DNA from: Campylobacterota bacterium
GTDB taxonomy: Bacteria > Campylobacterota > Campylobacteria > Campylobacterales > SZUA-545
Assembly: GCA_003561815.1 (NCBI GenBank)
Contig: PWVP01000099.1
Coordinates: forward strand, 1 to 29,317
Reading direction: 5' to 3'
DNA: 29,317 nt
How positions within the stretch are numbered: position 1 is the stretch's first letter; each line of letters starts with the position of its first letter. Below are positions 1-7,814 of the stretch, one piece after another. The notes beneath the pieces are model-generated. The model was given only the letters and a program-made list of their open reading frames with translations. It was not told the DNA's origin and did no database searches. The position numbers and the translations under genes are program-made.

Positions 1-808
1 CGGCAGCGAGGGGCGCGGTGAGCAGACGCTTAAAACCGATCAGGATAACGGCATCCTCTTTGAGGTGCCCGCCGGATCGGATCCAGAGGCGATCCGCCAG
101 GGCCTTCTGCCACTGGCCACCGCGATCAACGAGGCGCTCGATCGCTGCGGCTTTCCGCTCTGCGAGGGCAATATCATGGCCTCCAATCCCGAGTGCTGTC
201 TAAGTCTAAAGGAGTGGGAGGCCCGTTTTGGCCGCTGGATCGATCAGGGCACCCCCGAACATCTGCTCAAATCGAGCATCTTTTTCGATTTTCGCGTCCT
301 ATGGGGCGCAGAGGCGCCCGCCGAGACACTACGCAAGCGGCTGCTGGAAAAGACCGCCAAAAACAGCCGCTTTCTGCGCCAAATGGCCGCCGGTGCACTT
401 CAGAACCGCCCGCCCCTGGGACTGCTGGGCGACTTTAAGCTCGCTGGAAAGGGGGCGCACCAGGGGATGCTCGATCTCAAAAAGAGCGGCATCACCCCCT
501 TTGTCGATGCCGCGCGGATTATCGCCCTCTCGGCTGAAATCGGCGCTTGTGGCACCACCCAGCGGCTGGAGGCGGCGGCCAAAAGTGGTGCGCTAAAGAG
601 CGAAGATGCCCAGAGCTGGCTAAGCGCCTACCGCTATATCCAGCTGCTTCGCGTACAGGCCCACCACGATCAGGGCAACCGCCAGGTGCCGCTGAGCAAC
701 TACATCGCCCCCAAAAGCCTGAGCGATCTGGAGAGCCGCGTACTCAAAGAGGCGTTTCGCCAGATTCGCAAACTCCAGGGGCTGCTGGAGGTGCGCTACC
801 AGCTCTAA
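1..808 (+). CDS. DUF294-type nucleotidyltransferase domain protein, 5' end cut by window
   Basis: The reading frame is open from base 2, so the true start lies outside the window. The first visible residues, GSEGRGEQTLKTDQDN, are the signature of the DUF294 putative nucleotidyltransferase domain, with the GS-x-GR-x-E and DQD motifs expected to bind nucleotide and metal. The remaining roughly 250 residues fit the helical C-terminal DUF294_C region. In this family the missing N-terminus usually carries cyclic-nucleotide-binding and/or CBS domains and is linked to sodium:solute symporters. The gene lies directly upstream of such a symporter and is a paralogue of the complete gene at 3384-5195, whose motif differs (GSGGRREQ). 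A GTG at 65 is not the start, because the conserved motif lies before it. Family assignment is firm. The substrate and the biochemical activity are unknown. Confidence 0.82.
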   Translation, partial: GSEGRGEQTLKTDQDNGILFEVPAGSDPEAIRQGLLPLATAINEALDRCGFPLCEGNIMASNPECCLSLKEWEARFGRWIDQGTPEHLLKSSIFFDFRVLWGAEAPAETLRKRLLEKTAKNSRFLRQMAAGALQNRPPLGLLGDFKLAGKGAHQGMLDLKKSGITPFVDAARIIALSAEIGACGTTQRLEAAAKSGALKSEDAQSWLSAYRYIQLLRVQAHHDQGNRQVPLSNYIAPKSLSDLESRVLKEAFRQIRKLQGLLEVRYQL

Positions 809-822
809 CGATCGCGCCAAGC

Positions 823-886
823 ACGAAGCGCGTTACCGATAGTAACCCGCTTCGTAGCGCGAAGATAGCACTGCTTTAAGCTATCT
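823..886. repeat. Tandem stem-loops in the 809-1097 intergenic region
   Basis: Two hairpins stand 15-80 bases after the stop of the DUF294 gene. The first pairs ACGAAGCG (823-830) with CGCTTCGT (848-855) and continues, after a C/C mismatch, with GTTAC (832-836) and GTAAC (842-846) around a five-base loop. The second pairs AGATAGC (863-869) with GCTATCT (880-886). Neither is followed by a T-run, so they are not textbook intrinsic terminators. They may protect the 3' end of the mRNA or help end transcription. The rest of the gap to 1097 holds a candidate promoter and leader hairpins, and I see no gene in it. Confidence 0.5.
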
Positions 887-983
887 GCAAGCCCTCCCGT
901 GGCCGTCCCCTCACCCCCCGCCGAAGTGTTACCTTTCTTCACACACAACCGAAAACTTTTAAAAAATAAGTAGCGCTTTGCCG

Positions 984-994
984 TTTGCTACGCT
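984..994 (+). promoter_or_regulatory. Candidate extended -10 promoter for the symporter genes
   Basis: TTTGCTACGCT contains TACGCT at 989-994 with an upstream TG one base away, an extended -10 layout. No clear -35 is visible, which is usual for sigma-70 promoters in Campylobacterota. The same 13 bases, CCGTTTGCTACGC, plus the next T recur upstream of the gene at 3384. An inverted repeat, GTAGCGC (970-976) with GCGCTAC (996-1002), brackets the site. The transcript would have an untranslated leader of about 100 bases. Confidence 0.4.
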
Positions 995-1025
995 GGCGCT
1001 ACGGAGGCTGTTTACTATTCAGACG

Positions 1026-1065
1026 ATTCCTCATCGCGGGGAATGCTAGCACCCCTCAACGGGTG
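1026..1065 (+). other. Leader hairpins ahead of the symporter small subunit
   Basis: ATTCC (1026-1030) pairs with GGAAT (1040-1044), and CACCC (1050-1054) pairs with GGGTG (1061-1065) around a six-base loop. Both lie in the presumed 5' untranslated region, about 20 bases before the AGGAGG ribosome site at 1085-1090. They could modulate translation. No known riboswitch fold was recognised. Confidence 0.3.
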
Positions 1066-1097
1066 ACTTCAACCTAAATTCTTCAGGAGGCATGCAA

Positions 1098-1358
1098 ATG
1101 CAAATGACGGAGAAAGCGGCCGCCTACTGGAAGGCCAATGTCAGATTGCTGACCATCTGTCTGGTCATCTGGTTCGTCGTCTCATTCGGCCTGGGTATTT
1201 TCCTCGCCCAGCCGTTGAACAACTTCAGTCTTGGTGGCTATCCGCTCGGGTTCTGGTTTGCCCAGCAGGGATCCATCTACACCTTTATCGCGTTGATCTT
1301 CTTCTATGTGTACAAGATGAATCAGATCGACCGCGAATTTGATGTTCACGAAGAGTAA
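1098..1358 (+). CDS. Sodium:solute symporter small subunit (DUF4212)
   Basis: This 86-residue membrane protein has two hydrophobic helices at about residues 16-38 and 55-75, joined by the loop PLNNFSLGGYPLGFWFAQQGS. That loop is typical of the DUF4212 small subunit that accompanies VC_2705-type sodium:solute symporters. The large subunit starts 9 bases after its stop. The ATG at 1098 was chosen because AGGAGG at 1085-1090 sits seven bases before it; the in-frame ATG at 1092 is only one base from that site, and another at 1104 is possible. By family the pair is thought to carry acetate or another short organic acid, and the acs gene downstream supports this. Its exact role beside the large subunit is unknown. 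Confidence 0.88.
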   Translation: MQMTEKAAAYWKANVRLLTICLVIWFVVSFGLGIFLAQPLNNFSLGGYPLGFWFAQQGSIYTFIALIFFYVYKMNQIDREFDVHEE

Positions 1359-1367
1359 GGAGGTATC

Positions 1368-3128
1368 ATGGAACTACAAACTATGATTTGGTTGGTAGTG
1401 GGTGCCTCTTTTGCCCTCTACTTTGGGATTGCGATCTGGTCACGGGCCGGAAGCACCAGTGAATTCTATGTCGCCGGTAAAGGCGTTCACCCGGTCGCCA
1501 ACGGTATGGCCACCGCCGCAGACTGGATGAGTGCTGCGTCGTTTATCTCGATGGCGGGCCTGATCGCCTTTTTGGGTTATAGCGGCTCGGTGTACCTGAT
1601 GGGCTGGACTGGCGGCTATGTGCTTTTGGCACTGCTTTTGGCCCCCTATCTGCGCAAGTTCGGTAAGTTTACCGTGCCCGACTTTATCGCCGATCGCTTC
1701 TACTCTGAAACCGCACGGATCGTAGCGGTGATCTCGCTGCTGGTGATCTCGCTAACCTACATCGTCGGTCAGATGACCGGTGTGGCCGTAGCCTTCTCGC
1801 GCTTTTTGGAGCTGGATCTGCTCTGGGGTATGGTTGTGGGTATGGCGGTGGTCTTTAGCTACACCGTTCTAGGCGGCATGAAGGGGATCACCTACACCCA
1901 GATTGCCCAGTATGTGGTACTGATTTTCGCCTACACTGTTCCGGCGATCTTTATCTCCTTTCAGCTGACCGGCTGGGTGATTCCTCAGATCGGTCTGGGC
2001 TCAACCGTGACCGATGGCAGCGGCACCTATATGCTCGAAAAGCTCAACCAGGTGGTCACCGATATCGGCTTTGCCGAGTACACCACCAACGCCGCCTTTA
2101 GCACACTCAACATGTTCCTGCTCACCATGGCGCTGATGATCGGTACAGCGGGTCTGCCCCATGTGATCGTGCGCTTCTTTACTGTTCCCCGCGTTCGCGA
2201 TGCCCGTAAGTCTGCTGGCTGGGCGCTGATCTTTATCGCTCTGCTTTACACCACTGCTCCGGCTGTGGGTGCGATGGCGATGTACAACCTGGTCAAAACC
2301 GTCCACACCGGTGACACCATCGGTGCTGAGACCACGCTCGCTTACGAGGATCGCCCCGAGTGGATGCGCACCTGGGAAGGCACCGGTCTGCTCACCTTTA
2401 CCGATAAGAACGAAGATGGACTCATCCAGTTCTACAACGACGGCAACAAAGCCTTCGCCACCATGGCCGAAGAGCAGTACGGCTGGAAGGGCAATGAGCT
2501 CAATGTGAACCGCGATATCATGGTTCTAGCCAACCCTGAGATCGCCAACCTGCCCAACTGGGTGATCGCGCTGGTTGCCGCCGGTGGTATCGCTGCGGCA
2601 CTCTCCACAGCGGCGGGTCTGCTGCTGGTGATCTCCTCTTCGGTCTCCCACGACCTGCTTAAAGGGGTCTTTATGAAAGGCATCAGCGAGAAGAACGAGC
2701 TGATGGCGGGTCGTATCGCCATGACCGGTGCAATTCTGCTCGCGGGCTACCTGGGTCTGAACCCTCCCGGCTTTGCCGCCGAGGTGGTGGCACTCGCCTT
2801 TGGTCTGGCCGCCTCCAGCCTCTTCCCGGTACTGATGATGGGGATCTTCTACAAGAAGATGAACAAACAGGGCGCGATCGCCGGTATGCTGGCCGGTCTG
2901 CTCTCAACGGTTCTTTACATCTTCATCTACAAGGGATTCTTCTTTATCCCGGGCACCAACCTCTTTGCCGACACGGCAGAGTTCTGGCTCTTTGGCATCT
3001 CGCCGCAGGGCTTTGGTACTATCGGTGCGGTGATCAATGTCGCCGTTGCTCTGGTGGTCTGCCGCATGACGGCTCCGCCGCCAGCGGAGATTCAGGAGCT
3101 GGTGGAGAGCGTTCGCGTTCCCCGCTAA
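1368..3128 (+). CDS. Sodium:solute symporter large subunit, VC_2705 family (ActP-like)
   Basis: The 586-residue polytopic inner-membrane protein is of the SSS/SLC5 type. Its N-terminal part, with FYVAGKGVHPVANGMATAADWMSAASFI, has the sodium-site region characteristic of ActP/PutP-like carriers. Compared with classical ActP it has a long soluble insertion at about residues 310-395. The insertion contains an EF-hand-like acidic loop, DKNEDGLIQFYND (residues 346-358), which I associate with this subfamily. A strong ribosome site (AAGGAGG) precedes the ATG, and a terminator follows the stop. Likely substrates are acetate or a related monocarboxylate, inferred from acs in the next transcription unit. 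The substrate is not shown by sequence. Confidence 0.88.
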   Translation: MELQTMIWLVVGASFALYFGIAIWSRAGSTSEFYVAGKGVHPVANGMATAADWMSAASFISMAGLIAFLGYSGSVYLMGWTGGYVLLALLLAPYLRKFGKFTVPDFIADRFYSETARIVAVISLLVISLTYIVGQMTGVAVAFSRFLELDLLWGMVVGMAVVFSYTVLGGMKGITYTQIAQYVVLIFAYTVPAIFISFQLTGWVIPQIGLGSTVTDGSGTYMLEKLNQVVTDIGFAEYTTNAAFSTLNMFLLTMALMIGTAGLPHVIVRFFTVPRVRDARKSAGWALIFIALLYTTAPAVGAMAMYNLVKTVHTGDTIGAETTLAYEDRPEWMRTWEGTGLLTFTDKNEDGLIQFYNDGNKAFATMAEEQYGWKGNELNVNRDIMVLANPEIANLPNWVIALVAAGGIAAALSTAAGLLLVISSSVSHDLLKGVFMKGISEKNELMAGRIAMTGAILLAGYLGLNPPGFAAEVVALAFGLAASSLFPVLMMGIFYKKMNKQGAIAGMLAGLLSTVLYIFIYKGFFFIPGTNLFADTAEFWLFGISPQGFGTIGAVINVAVALVVCRMTAPPPAEIQELVESVRVPR

Positions 3129-3137
3129 ATCCACAAC

Positions 3138-3170
3138 GCCCCCCGCTTCGGCGGGGTGGCACCCTTTTTT
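3138..3170 (+). terminator. Intrinsic terminator after the symporter
   Basis: CCCCGC (3141-3146) and GCGGGG (3151-3156) close on a TTCG tetraloop, extended by GCC/GGC across a one-base bulge, and six T follow at 3165-3170. It ends the symporter transcript ten bases after the stop codon, so the DUF294/exonuclease/acs genes need their own promoter. Confidence 0.85.
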
Positions 3171-3250
3171 AAGGAGGCGCACGCTTGAGCTCTGTCACTT
3201 TTTTACACGCATCCACCCCAAAAGCGGCGGTTTTACGCCCAAATCCCCCG

Positions 3251-3272
3251 TTTGCTACGCTCCTGCTACACT
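3251..3272 (+). promoter_or_regulatory. Candidate tandem extended -10 elements for the acetate operon
   Basis: TTTGCTACGCT (TACGCT at 3256-3261) is followed eleven bases later by TGCTACACT (TACACT at 3267-3272). Both have the TG-C-TANNNT layout seen at other promoters in this window. The first repeats a 14-base stretch found at 981-994 before the symporter genes, which suggests matched promoters for the two transcription units. The coding start is at 3384. Confidence 0.4.
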
Positions 3273-3309
3273 CTCACCCTATCATGTTTTCGGCATCTCT
3301 TAAAAACCC

Positions 3310-3326
3310 TGTCAATATATTTGACA
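3310..3326. promoter_or_regulatory. Operator-like inverted repeat TGTCAA-N5-TTGACA
   Basis: A perfect 17-base dyad (arms 3310-3315 and 3321-3326, spacer TATAT) lies 58 bases before the TTG start at 3384 and downstream of the candidate -10 elements, with a further half-like TTTGTCA at 3334-3340. Its placement suits a repressor site. The cognate regulator is unknown. The arm spacing does not match a Crp/Fnr site. Confidence 0.4.
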
Positions 3327-3383
3327 TCAGCTCTTTGTCAGGCTTTTTCAAAGATGCCCATCACCTAAAAGGAGGGGGAGCAT

Positions 3384-5195
3384 TTGCAATCGCTTGATCC
3401 AAAAAGCTTCCTGCTCACTATCCACCCCTTCGATCGGCTCGATCCGGCGCTTTTAGAGACGATCGCCCAGTCGCTCGATGTTCACTACTACCAAAGCGGC
3501 CAGAGCGTCATCGCCAAAGAGGCGCACCCGGAGCACTACTTTATCGTCGCTAAAGGGGTGATTGAACAGATCGGCCCGATGCAAGAGCGGATTCTCTATG
3601 GCCCCAAAGACTCCTTTGATGCCGCCAGCCTGCTGCGCCCCCCCTCTAAAAGCAGCTATGTCGCCGCAGAGGAGAGCATCCTCTTTGCCCTGCCAGCAAA
3701 GCGCTTTATCGAGCTGGTTAAAGAGCACAGCGTCTTTGAGAGCTACTATCTGGAGGATATCTCCAAGCGGATCGATGCGCTCAATCAGCAGTCGGCCAAC
3801 CGCCAAATGGCCAGCTTTATGCTCACCCGGATCGAGGAGAGCTACTTCCGCCCGCTGGCCACCGTTTCACCGGAGTGCTCCATCCACAGCGCCGTCACCC
3901 AGATGAGCGAGCTCTCGGCCACGGCAGTTCTGGTCGCCTTCGAGGATGGCTACGGGGTGGTGAGCGACTCGGATCTGCGCAAACGGGTGCTGCTCGAGCG
4001 CCGGGATCTCAACAGCCCCATCGGCCCCATCGCCACCCGCCCGATCCTCACCATCGATCGGCGCGACTACCTCTGGAGTGCGCTTTTGAGCATGACCGAG
4101 CGCAACATCAAGCGGCTGGTGGTGACCGAGGATCAAAAACCCATCGGCATGATCGAGCAGATGGATCTCATCAGCGCCATGAGCCACCGATCCCACCTGA
4201 TGCAGATTCAGATCCAAAAGGCGCGCAGCATCGAGGAGATCCAGAGCGCCTCAGGCCACATCGAGCACCTGATCCGATCGCTGCAGACCCAGGGGGTCAA
4301 GGTGCGCCACATCAACAACCTGCTTAGCCGCCTTAACACCCAGATCTATCGCAAACTCTGGGAGCTCATCGCCCCAGAGGAGCTCCAGAAAAAGAGCGCG
4401 CTGCTCATCACCGGCAGCGGGGGGCGGCGCGAACAGAGTCTGCGAATCGATCAGGACAACCTGCTGCTTTTAGAGGAGGGGTACACCCATCCGGATCTAC
4501 AGACCATCTGCGATCGCTTCATCACCGCGCTGATTGGGTGCGGGTTTGCCCCCTGCCCCGATCACAACACCATCCAAAACCCCGATCGCCGCAGCAGAGT
4601 GGCGGGGTTTTTAGAGCCGCTGAGCGCGCCCGATGAGGAGGCGTCGCTCTATCTGCTCAGCCTCCTGTACGATAGCCGCCACGCCGCTGGGGAGAGTGCG
4701 CTCTTTGAGCAGCTGCGCGAAGGGGTCTTTCGTGCCGATCTGAGCGCCCACTGTCAGCGGCTGGCCACCGAAGCGCTACGCTACGAGACGCCGCTGAGTC
4801 TCTTTTCAAACTTTATCACCGATCGCAGCGACCACGCCGGTGAGATCAACCTAAAAACCGGCGCGATTCACGCCATCATCCTCGGGATCAAGACACTCAG
4901 CATCACCCACCGCATCGCCTTGAGCAACACCTTCGATCGGATCGAGGCGCTTAAGAGCCAGCAGGTGCTCTCAGGTGAGATGGCCACCGATCTGATCGAA
5001 GCGCTCGACTTTCTACTGGCACTGCGACTGGGCACGCAGCTCGAGCAGCTCGCGCGCAAAGAGGCGGTCGATCACTACATCGATCCCGCGCGGCTGAGCA
5101 AGATTGAGCGGGATATCCTGCGCGATGCGCTCAAGATTGTCGATCGGTTTAAAAAGCAGCTGCTTCAGCCCCTAAGCGGCGGGGTGCGGGGGTGA
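3384..5195 (+). CDS. cNMP-binding / CBS pair / DUF294 nucleotidyltransferase regulator
   Basis: The 603-residue protein has four modules: a cyclic-nucleotide-binding-like domain (about 15-115, with YYQSGQSVIAKEAHPEHYFIVAKG), a CBS pair (about 150-270), the DUF294 nucleotidyltransferase domain with GSGGRREQSLRIDQDN at 344-359, and the helical DUF294_C region to the end. Proteins of this build are commonly encoded with VC_2705 symporters and an exonuclease, and are thought to sense nucleotides and modify a partner, by analogy with GlnD. The start is TTG, set by GGAGGGGG at 3371-3378. The stop overlaps the next start by four bases (GTGA). It is a paralogue of the partial gene at 1-808. The usual E of the GSEGR motif is G here, so reduced or altered catalysis is possible. 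Confidence 0.85.
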   Translation: MQSLDPKSFLLTIHPFDRLDPALLETIAQSLDVHYYQSGQSVIAKEAHPEHYFIVAKGVIEQIGPMQERILYGPKDSFDAASLLRPPSKSSYVAAEESILFALPAKRFIELVKEHSVFESYYLEDISKRIDALNQQSANRQMASFMLTRIEESYFRPLATVSPECSIHSAVTQMSELSATAVLVAFEDGYGVVSDSDLRKRVLLERRDLNSPIGPIATRPILTIDRRDYLWSALLSMTERNIKRLVVTEDQKPIGMIEQMDLISAMSHRSHLMQIQIQKARSIEEIQSASGHIEHLIRSLQTQGVKVRHINNLLSRLNTQIYRKLWELIAPEELQKKSALLITGSGGRREQSLRIDQDNLLLLEEGYTHPDLQTICDRFITALIGCGFAPCPDHNTIQNPDRRSRVAGFLEPLSAPDEEASLYLLSLLYDSRHAAGESALFEQLREGVFRADLSAHCQRLATEALRYETPLSLFSNFITDRSDHAGEINLKTGAIHAIILGIKTLSITHRIALSNTFDRIEALKSQQVLSGEMATDLIEALDFLLALRLGTQLEQLARKEAVDHYIDPARLSKIERDILRDALKIVDRFKKQLLQPLSGGVRG

Positions 5196-5818
5196 TTGAG
5201 CATCTGGCCCATCAGTGCCGGCGGTTTTTCAAGCGCCGCGCGCTTAAAGATGAGCGGTTTGCCTTTCTTTTTGATCCGCCGCCGCCGGGGGAGTTTGTCA
5301 GTCTGGATTGTGAAACCACCGGACTGGATCCCAAAAGCGATGCGATCCTCTCTATCGGAGCGGTGCGCATCTGCGAAAACCGGGTGGAAACCTCACAAGC
5401 GCTGCACCTCTTTGTGCAGCCTGGAAAGGAGATTAGTGCCGAAAGCATCAAGATTCACCATCTGCGCCACTGCGATCTGGCCGGTGCCATGTCCCTCTCT
5501 GAGGCGATCGAGCGGCTGCTCTACTTTATCGGCCCCAGGCCGCTGGTGGGGTATCACCTCTCCTTCGATCGGGCGATGATCAACAACGCCATCCAGCCCC
5601 ATATCGGCACCACGCTGCCCAATGAGATGATCGAGGTGGCCGAGCGCTTCTACCGCTATAAGATGCGCACCGCACCCCAAGGATACATTGATTTACGGTT
5701 TGATACCATCCTAAAGGATCTCGAACTGCCGGTTCTGGGCAAGCACAGCGCCCTGAATGACGCGGTGATGACCGCACTGATTTTCGTTAAACTCAATTCA
5801 ACAAGGAGAGCTTCATGA
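5192..5818 (+). CDS. DEDDh 3'-5' exonuclease, DNA polymerase III epsilon-like
   Basis: The 208-residue protein has the three exonuclease motifs: Exo I FVSLDCETTGLDP (D and E metal ligands), Exo II LVGYHLSFDRAMINN, and Exo III HSALNDAVMTALIF with the catalytic H and D. It lacks extra domains and is short for a replicative epsilon subunit, so it is better seen as the accessory exonuclease that travels with DUF294/symporter clusters. Start GTG overlaps the previous stop, and its own TGA overlaps the acs ATG (ATGA), so translation is coupled on both sides. Its role in acetate metabolism is unexplained; degradation of a signalling oligonucleotide or RNA is one speculation. Confidence 0.87.
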   Translation: MIEHLAHQCRRFFKRRALKDERFAFLFDPPPPGEFVSLDCETTGLDPKSDAILSIGAVRICENRVETSQALHLFVQPGKEISAESIKIHHLRHCDLAGAMSLSEAIERLLYFIGPRPLVGYHLSFDRAMINNAIQPHIGTTLPNEMIEVAERFYRYKMRTAPQGYIDLRFDTILKDLELPVLGKHSALNDAVMTALIFVKLNSTRRAS

Positions 5819-7770
5819 GCGAGAGTGTACAGACCTTTTTCCCATCCCGCGAGGTGGCCCGCCGGGCCAACATCAAAAACATGTGTGAGTATCAGGATTT
5901 GCGCCTGGAGGCTGAGGAGAACTATGAGGGCTTCTGGGATCGCCTGGCCAGAGAGAATATCGACTGGTTTGAGCCCTACAACAAGGTGCTCGATGAGGCC
6001 AACGCCCCGTTTTATAAGTGGTTTACCGGCGGCAAGCTCAATGTCGCCCATCAGTGCCTCGATCGCCACCTCAAAGATCGTAAAAACAAAGCGGCCATCA
6101 TCTTCGAAGGGGAGCCGGGTGACAAGCGGGTGCTCACCTATCTGGAGCTGCACTACGAGGTGAACAAAACCGCCAACCTCCTAAAAAACAAGTTCAAAAT
6201 CCAAAAGGGCGATCGCGTCGTTATCTATATGCCGATGATCCCCGAAGCGGCCATCACCATGCTCGCGTGCGCCCGCATCGGTGCGATCCACTCGGTGGTC
6301 TTTGGGGGCTTCTCCTCTGAAGCGCTGCGCGATCGGGTGATCGATGCGAAGGCGAAGATGGTGATCACCGCCGATGGCGCCTACCGCCGTGGCAAACCCT
6401 ACCTGCTCAAGCCTATGGTGGATGAGGCGCTCAAAGAGGGGTGCGAGTGCGTGGAGTCGGTGCTGATCGTAGAGCGCAACGGTCAGGATATCGACTATGT
6501 GCCCGGTCGGGACTATGTCTATAACGAGCTGGTTGAGAACGAAAGCCCGGTGTGTGAGGCCGAGCCGATGGAGAGTGAGGATCCGCTCTTTTTGCTCTAC
6601 ACCTCCGGCTCGACGGGCAAACCCAAAGGGGTTCAGCACTCCCAGGCGGGCTATATCCTCTGGGCACAGATGACCATGAAGTGGGTCTTTGATATGAAAG
6701 AGAGCGACACCTTCTGGTGTACCGCCGATGTGGGCTGGATTACCGGCCACACCTACATCCTCTACGGCCCGCTCGCGGTGGGGGGTACCACGGTGATGTA
6801 TGAAGGGGTGCCGGTCTATCCCGATGCCGGACGGCTCTGGCGCATGGTCGAGGAGTACAAGGTCGATCAGTTCTACACCGCACCGACACTCATTCGCCTG
6901 CTGCACAAAGTGGGTGCCGATGAGCCCGCGAAGTACGATCTGAGCAGCCTGCGCATTCTAGGCACTGTAGGTGAGCCGATCAACCCCGATGCCTGGATGT
7001 GGTACTACGACACCATTGGCGGAAGCCGCTGCCCCATCGTGGACACCTGGTGGCAGACCGAGACCGGTGGCCACATGATCAGCCCGCTTCCAGGGGCGAC
7101 ACCCATCAAGCCCGGCTCGGCCACCTTCCCACTACCGGGCATCTGCGCTGAGGTGATCGATGAGGAGGGGAACAAAAAGGCGCCGGGCGAGAAGGGGCTG
7201 CTCTGCGTCACCAAGCCCTGGCCTTCGATGATTCGCACCATCTGGGGCGATCCCGATCGCTTCGAGTCGAGCTACTTCAGCGCCGCCAAAGTGGACGGCA
7301 AGCCGGTCTACTTCTCCGGCGATGGCGCCGTCTATGATGAGGAGGGCTACATCTGGATCACCGGCCGCGTGGACGATGTGATCAATGTCTCCGGCCACCG
7401 CATGGGCACCGCTGAGATTGAAGCGGCCATCGGCAACTGCGAAAAGGTGGCGGAAGTGGCGGTCGTTGGCAAGCCCGATGCCCTTAAGGGTGAGAGCGTC
7501 TTTGCCTATGTGGTGCTCAAGGGCGAAGATACCCTGATTAAAGAGATGGATGTGGTTCAAGAGATCAACAAGGTGATCACCAAAGAGATCGGCCCCATCG
7601 CCAAAGCCGATGCGATTAAGTTCGTTCCTGGTCTGCCCAAGACCCGATCGGGTAAGATTATGCGCAGAATCCTGCGCTCACTGGCGAAAGGCGAAGAGAT
7701 CACCCAGGATGTCTCCACCCTGGAGGATCCCACCATCGTCGATAAGATCCAGGCCAGCATGAAAGAGTAG
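5815..7770 (+). CDS. acs: Acetyl-CoA synthetase (AMP-forming)
   Basis: Acetyl-CoA synthetase converts acetate, ATP and CoA to acetyl-CoA, AMP and pyrophosphate. The 651-residue length is normal. Visible signatures are the AMP-binding loop YTSGSTGKPKGV (about 262-273), DTWWQTETGGHM, which lines the acetate pocket and contains the family's key Trp, and TRSGKIMRR near the C-terminus, where K614 is the lysine that is reversibly acetylated in characterised Acs enzymes. ATG overlaps the exonuclease stop by four bases, with AAGGAG at 5802-5807. Position downstream of the symporter and upstream of a two-component system suggests regulated acetate assimilation. A small GC hairpin (7779-7791) follows in the 44-base gap to the kinase gene; it lacks a T-run and might attenuate downstream expression. 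Confidence 0.97.
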   Translation: MSESVQTFFPSREVARRANIKNMCEYQDLRLEAEENYEGFWDRLARENIDWFEPYNKVLDEANAPFYKWFTGGKLNVAHQCLDRHLKDRKNKAAIIFEGEPGDKRVLTYLELHYEVNKTANLLKNKFKIQKGDRVVIYMPMIPEAAITMLACARIGAIHSVVFGGFSSEALRDRVIDAKAKMVITADGAYRRGKPYLLKPMVDEALKEGCECVESVLIVERNGQDIDYVPGRDYVYNELVENESPVCEAEPMESEDPLFLLYTSGSTGKPKGVQHSQAGYILWAQMTMKWVFDMKESDTFWCTADVGWITGHTYILYGPLAVGGTTVMYEGVPVYPDAGRLWRMVEEYKVDQFYTAPTLIRLLHKVGADEPAKYDLSSLRILGTVGEPINPDAWMWYYDTIGGSRCPIVDTWWQTETGGHMISPLPGATPIKPGSATFPLPGICAEVIDEEGNKKAPGEKGLLCVTKPWPSMIRTIWGDPDRFESSYFSAAKVDGKPVYFSGDGAVYDEEGYIWITGRVDDVINVSGHRMGTAEIEAAIGNCEKVAEVAVVGKPDALKGESVFAYVVLKGEDTLIKEMDVVQEINKVITKEIGPIAKADAIKFVPGLPKTRSGKIMRRILRSLAKGEEITQDVSTLEDPTIVDKIQASMKE

Positions 7771-7814
7771 GCTCTAGCGGGGCCTGGCCCCACGGGCGCT
7801 CAAAGGAGGTCGCC

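Noticed and set aside
65..67. GTG at 65 as start of the first gene
   Set aside because: The conserved DUF294 motif lies upstream in the same frame, so the gene begins before the window.
1092..1094. ATG at 1092 as start of the symporter small subunit
   Set aside because: It is one base from AGGAGG. ATG 1098 has proper spacing.
3185..3397. A 70-codon frame starting TTG after GGAGG in the gap after the symporter
   Set aside because: It lies over the terminator, promoter and operator-like region, and its sequence has no protein-like pattern. The GGAGG is next to the terminator by chance.
7779..7791. GC hairpin between acs and the kinase as a terminator
   Set aside because: Stem of only five or six pairs with no T-run. 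At most it attenuates, and the genes are probably co-transcribed.
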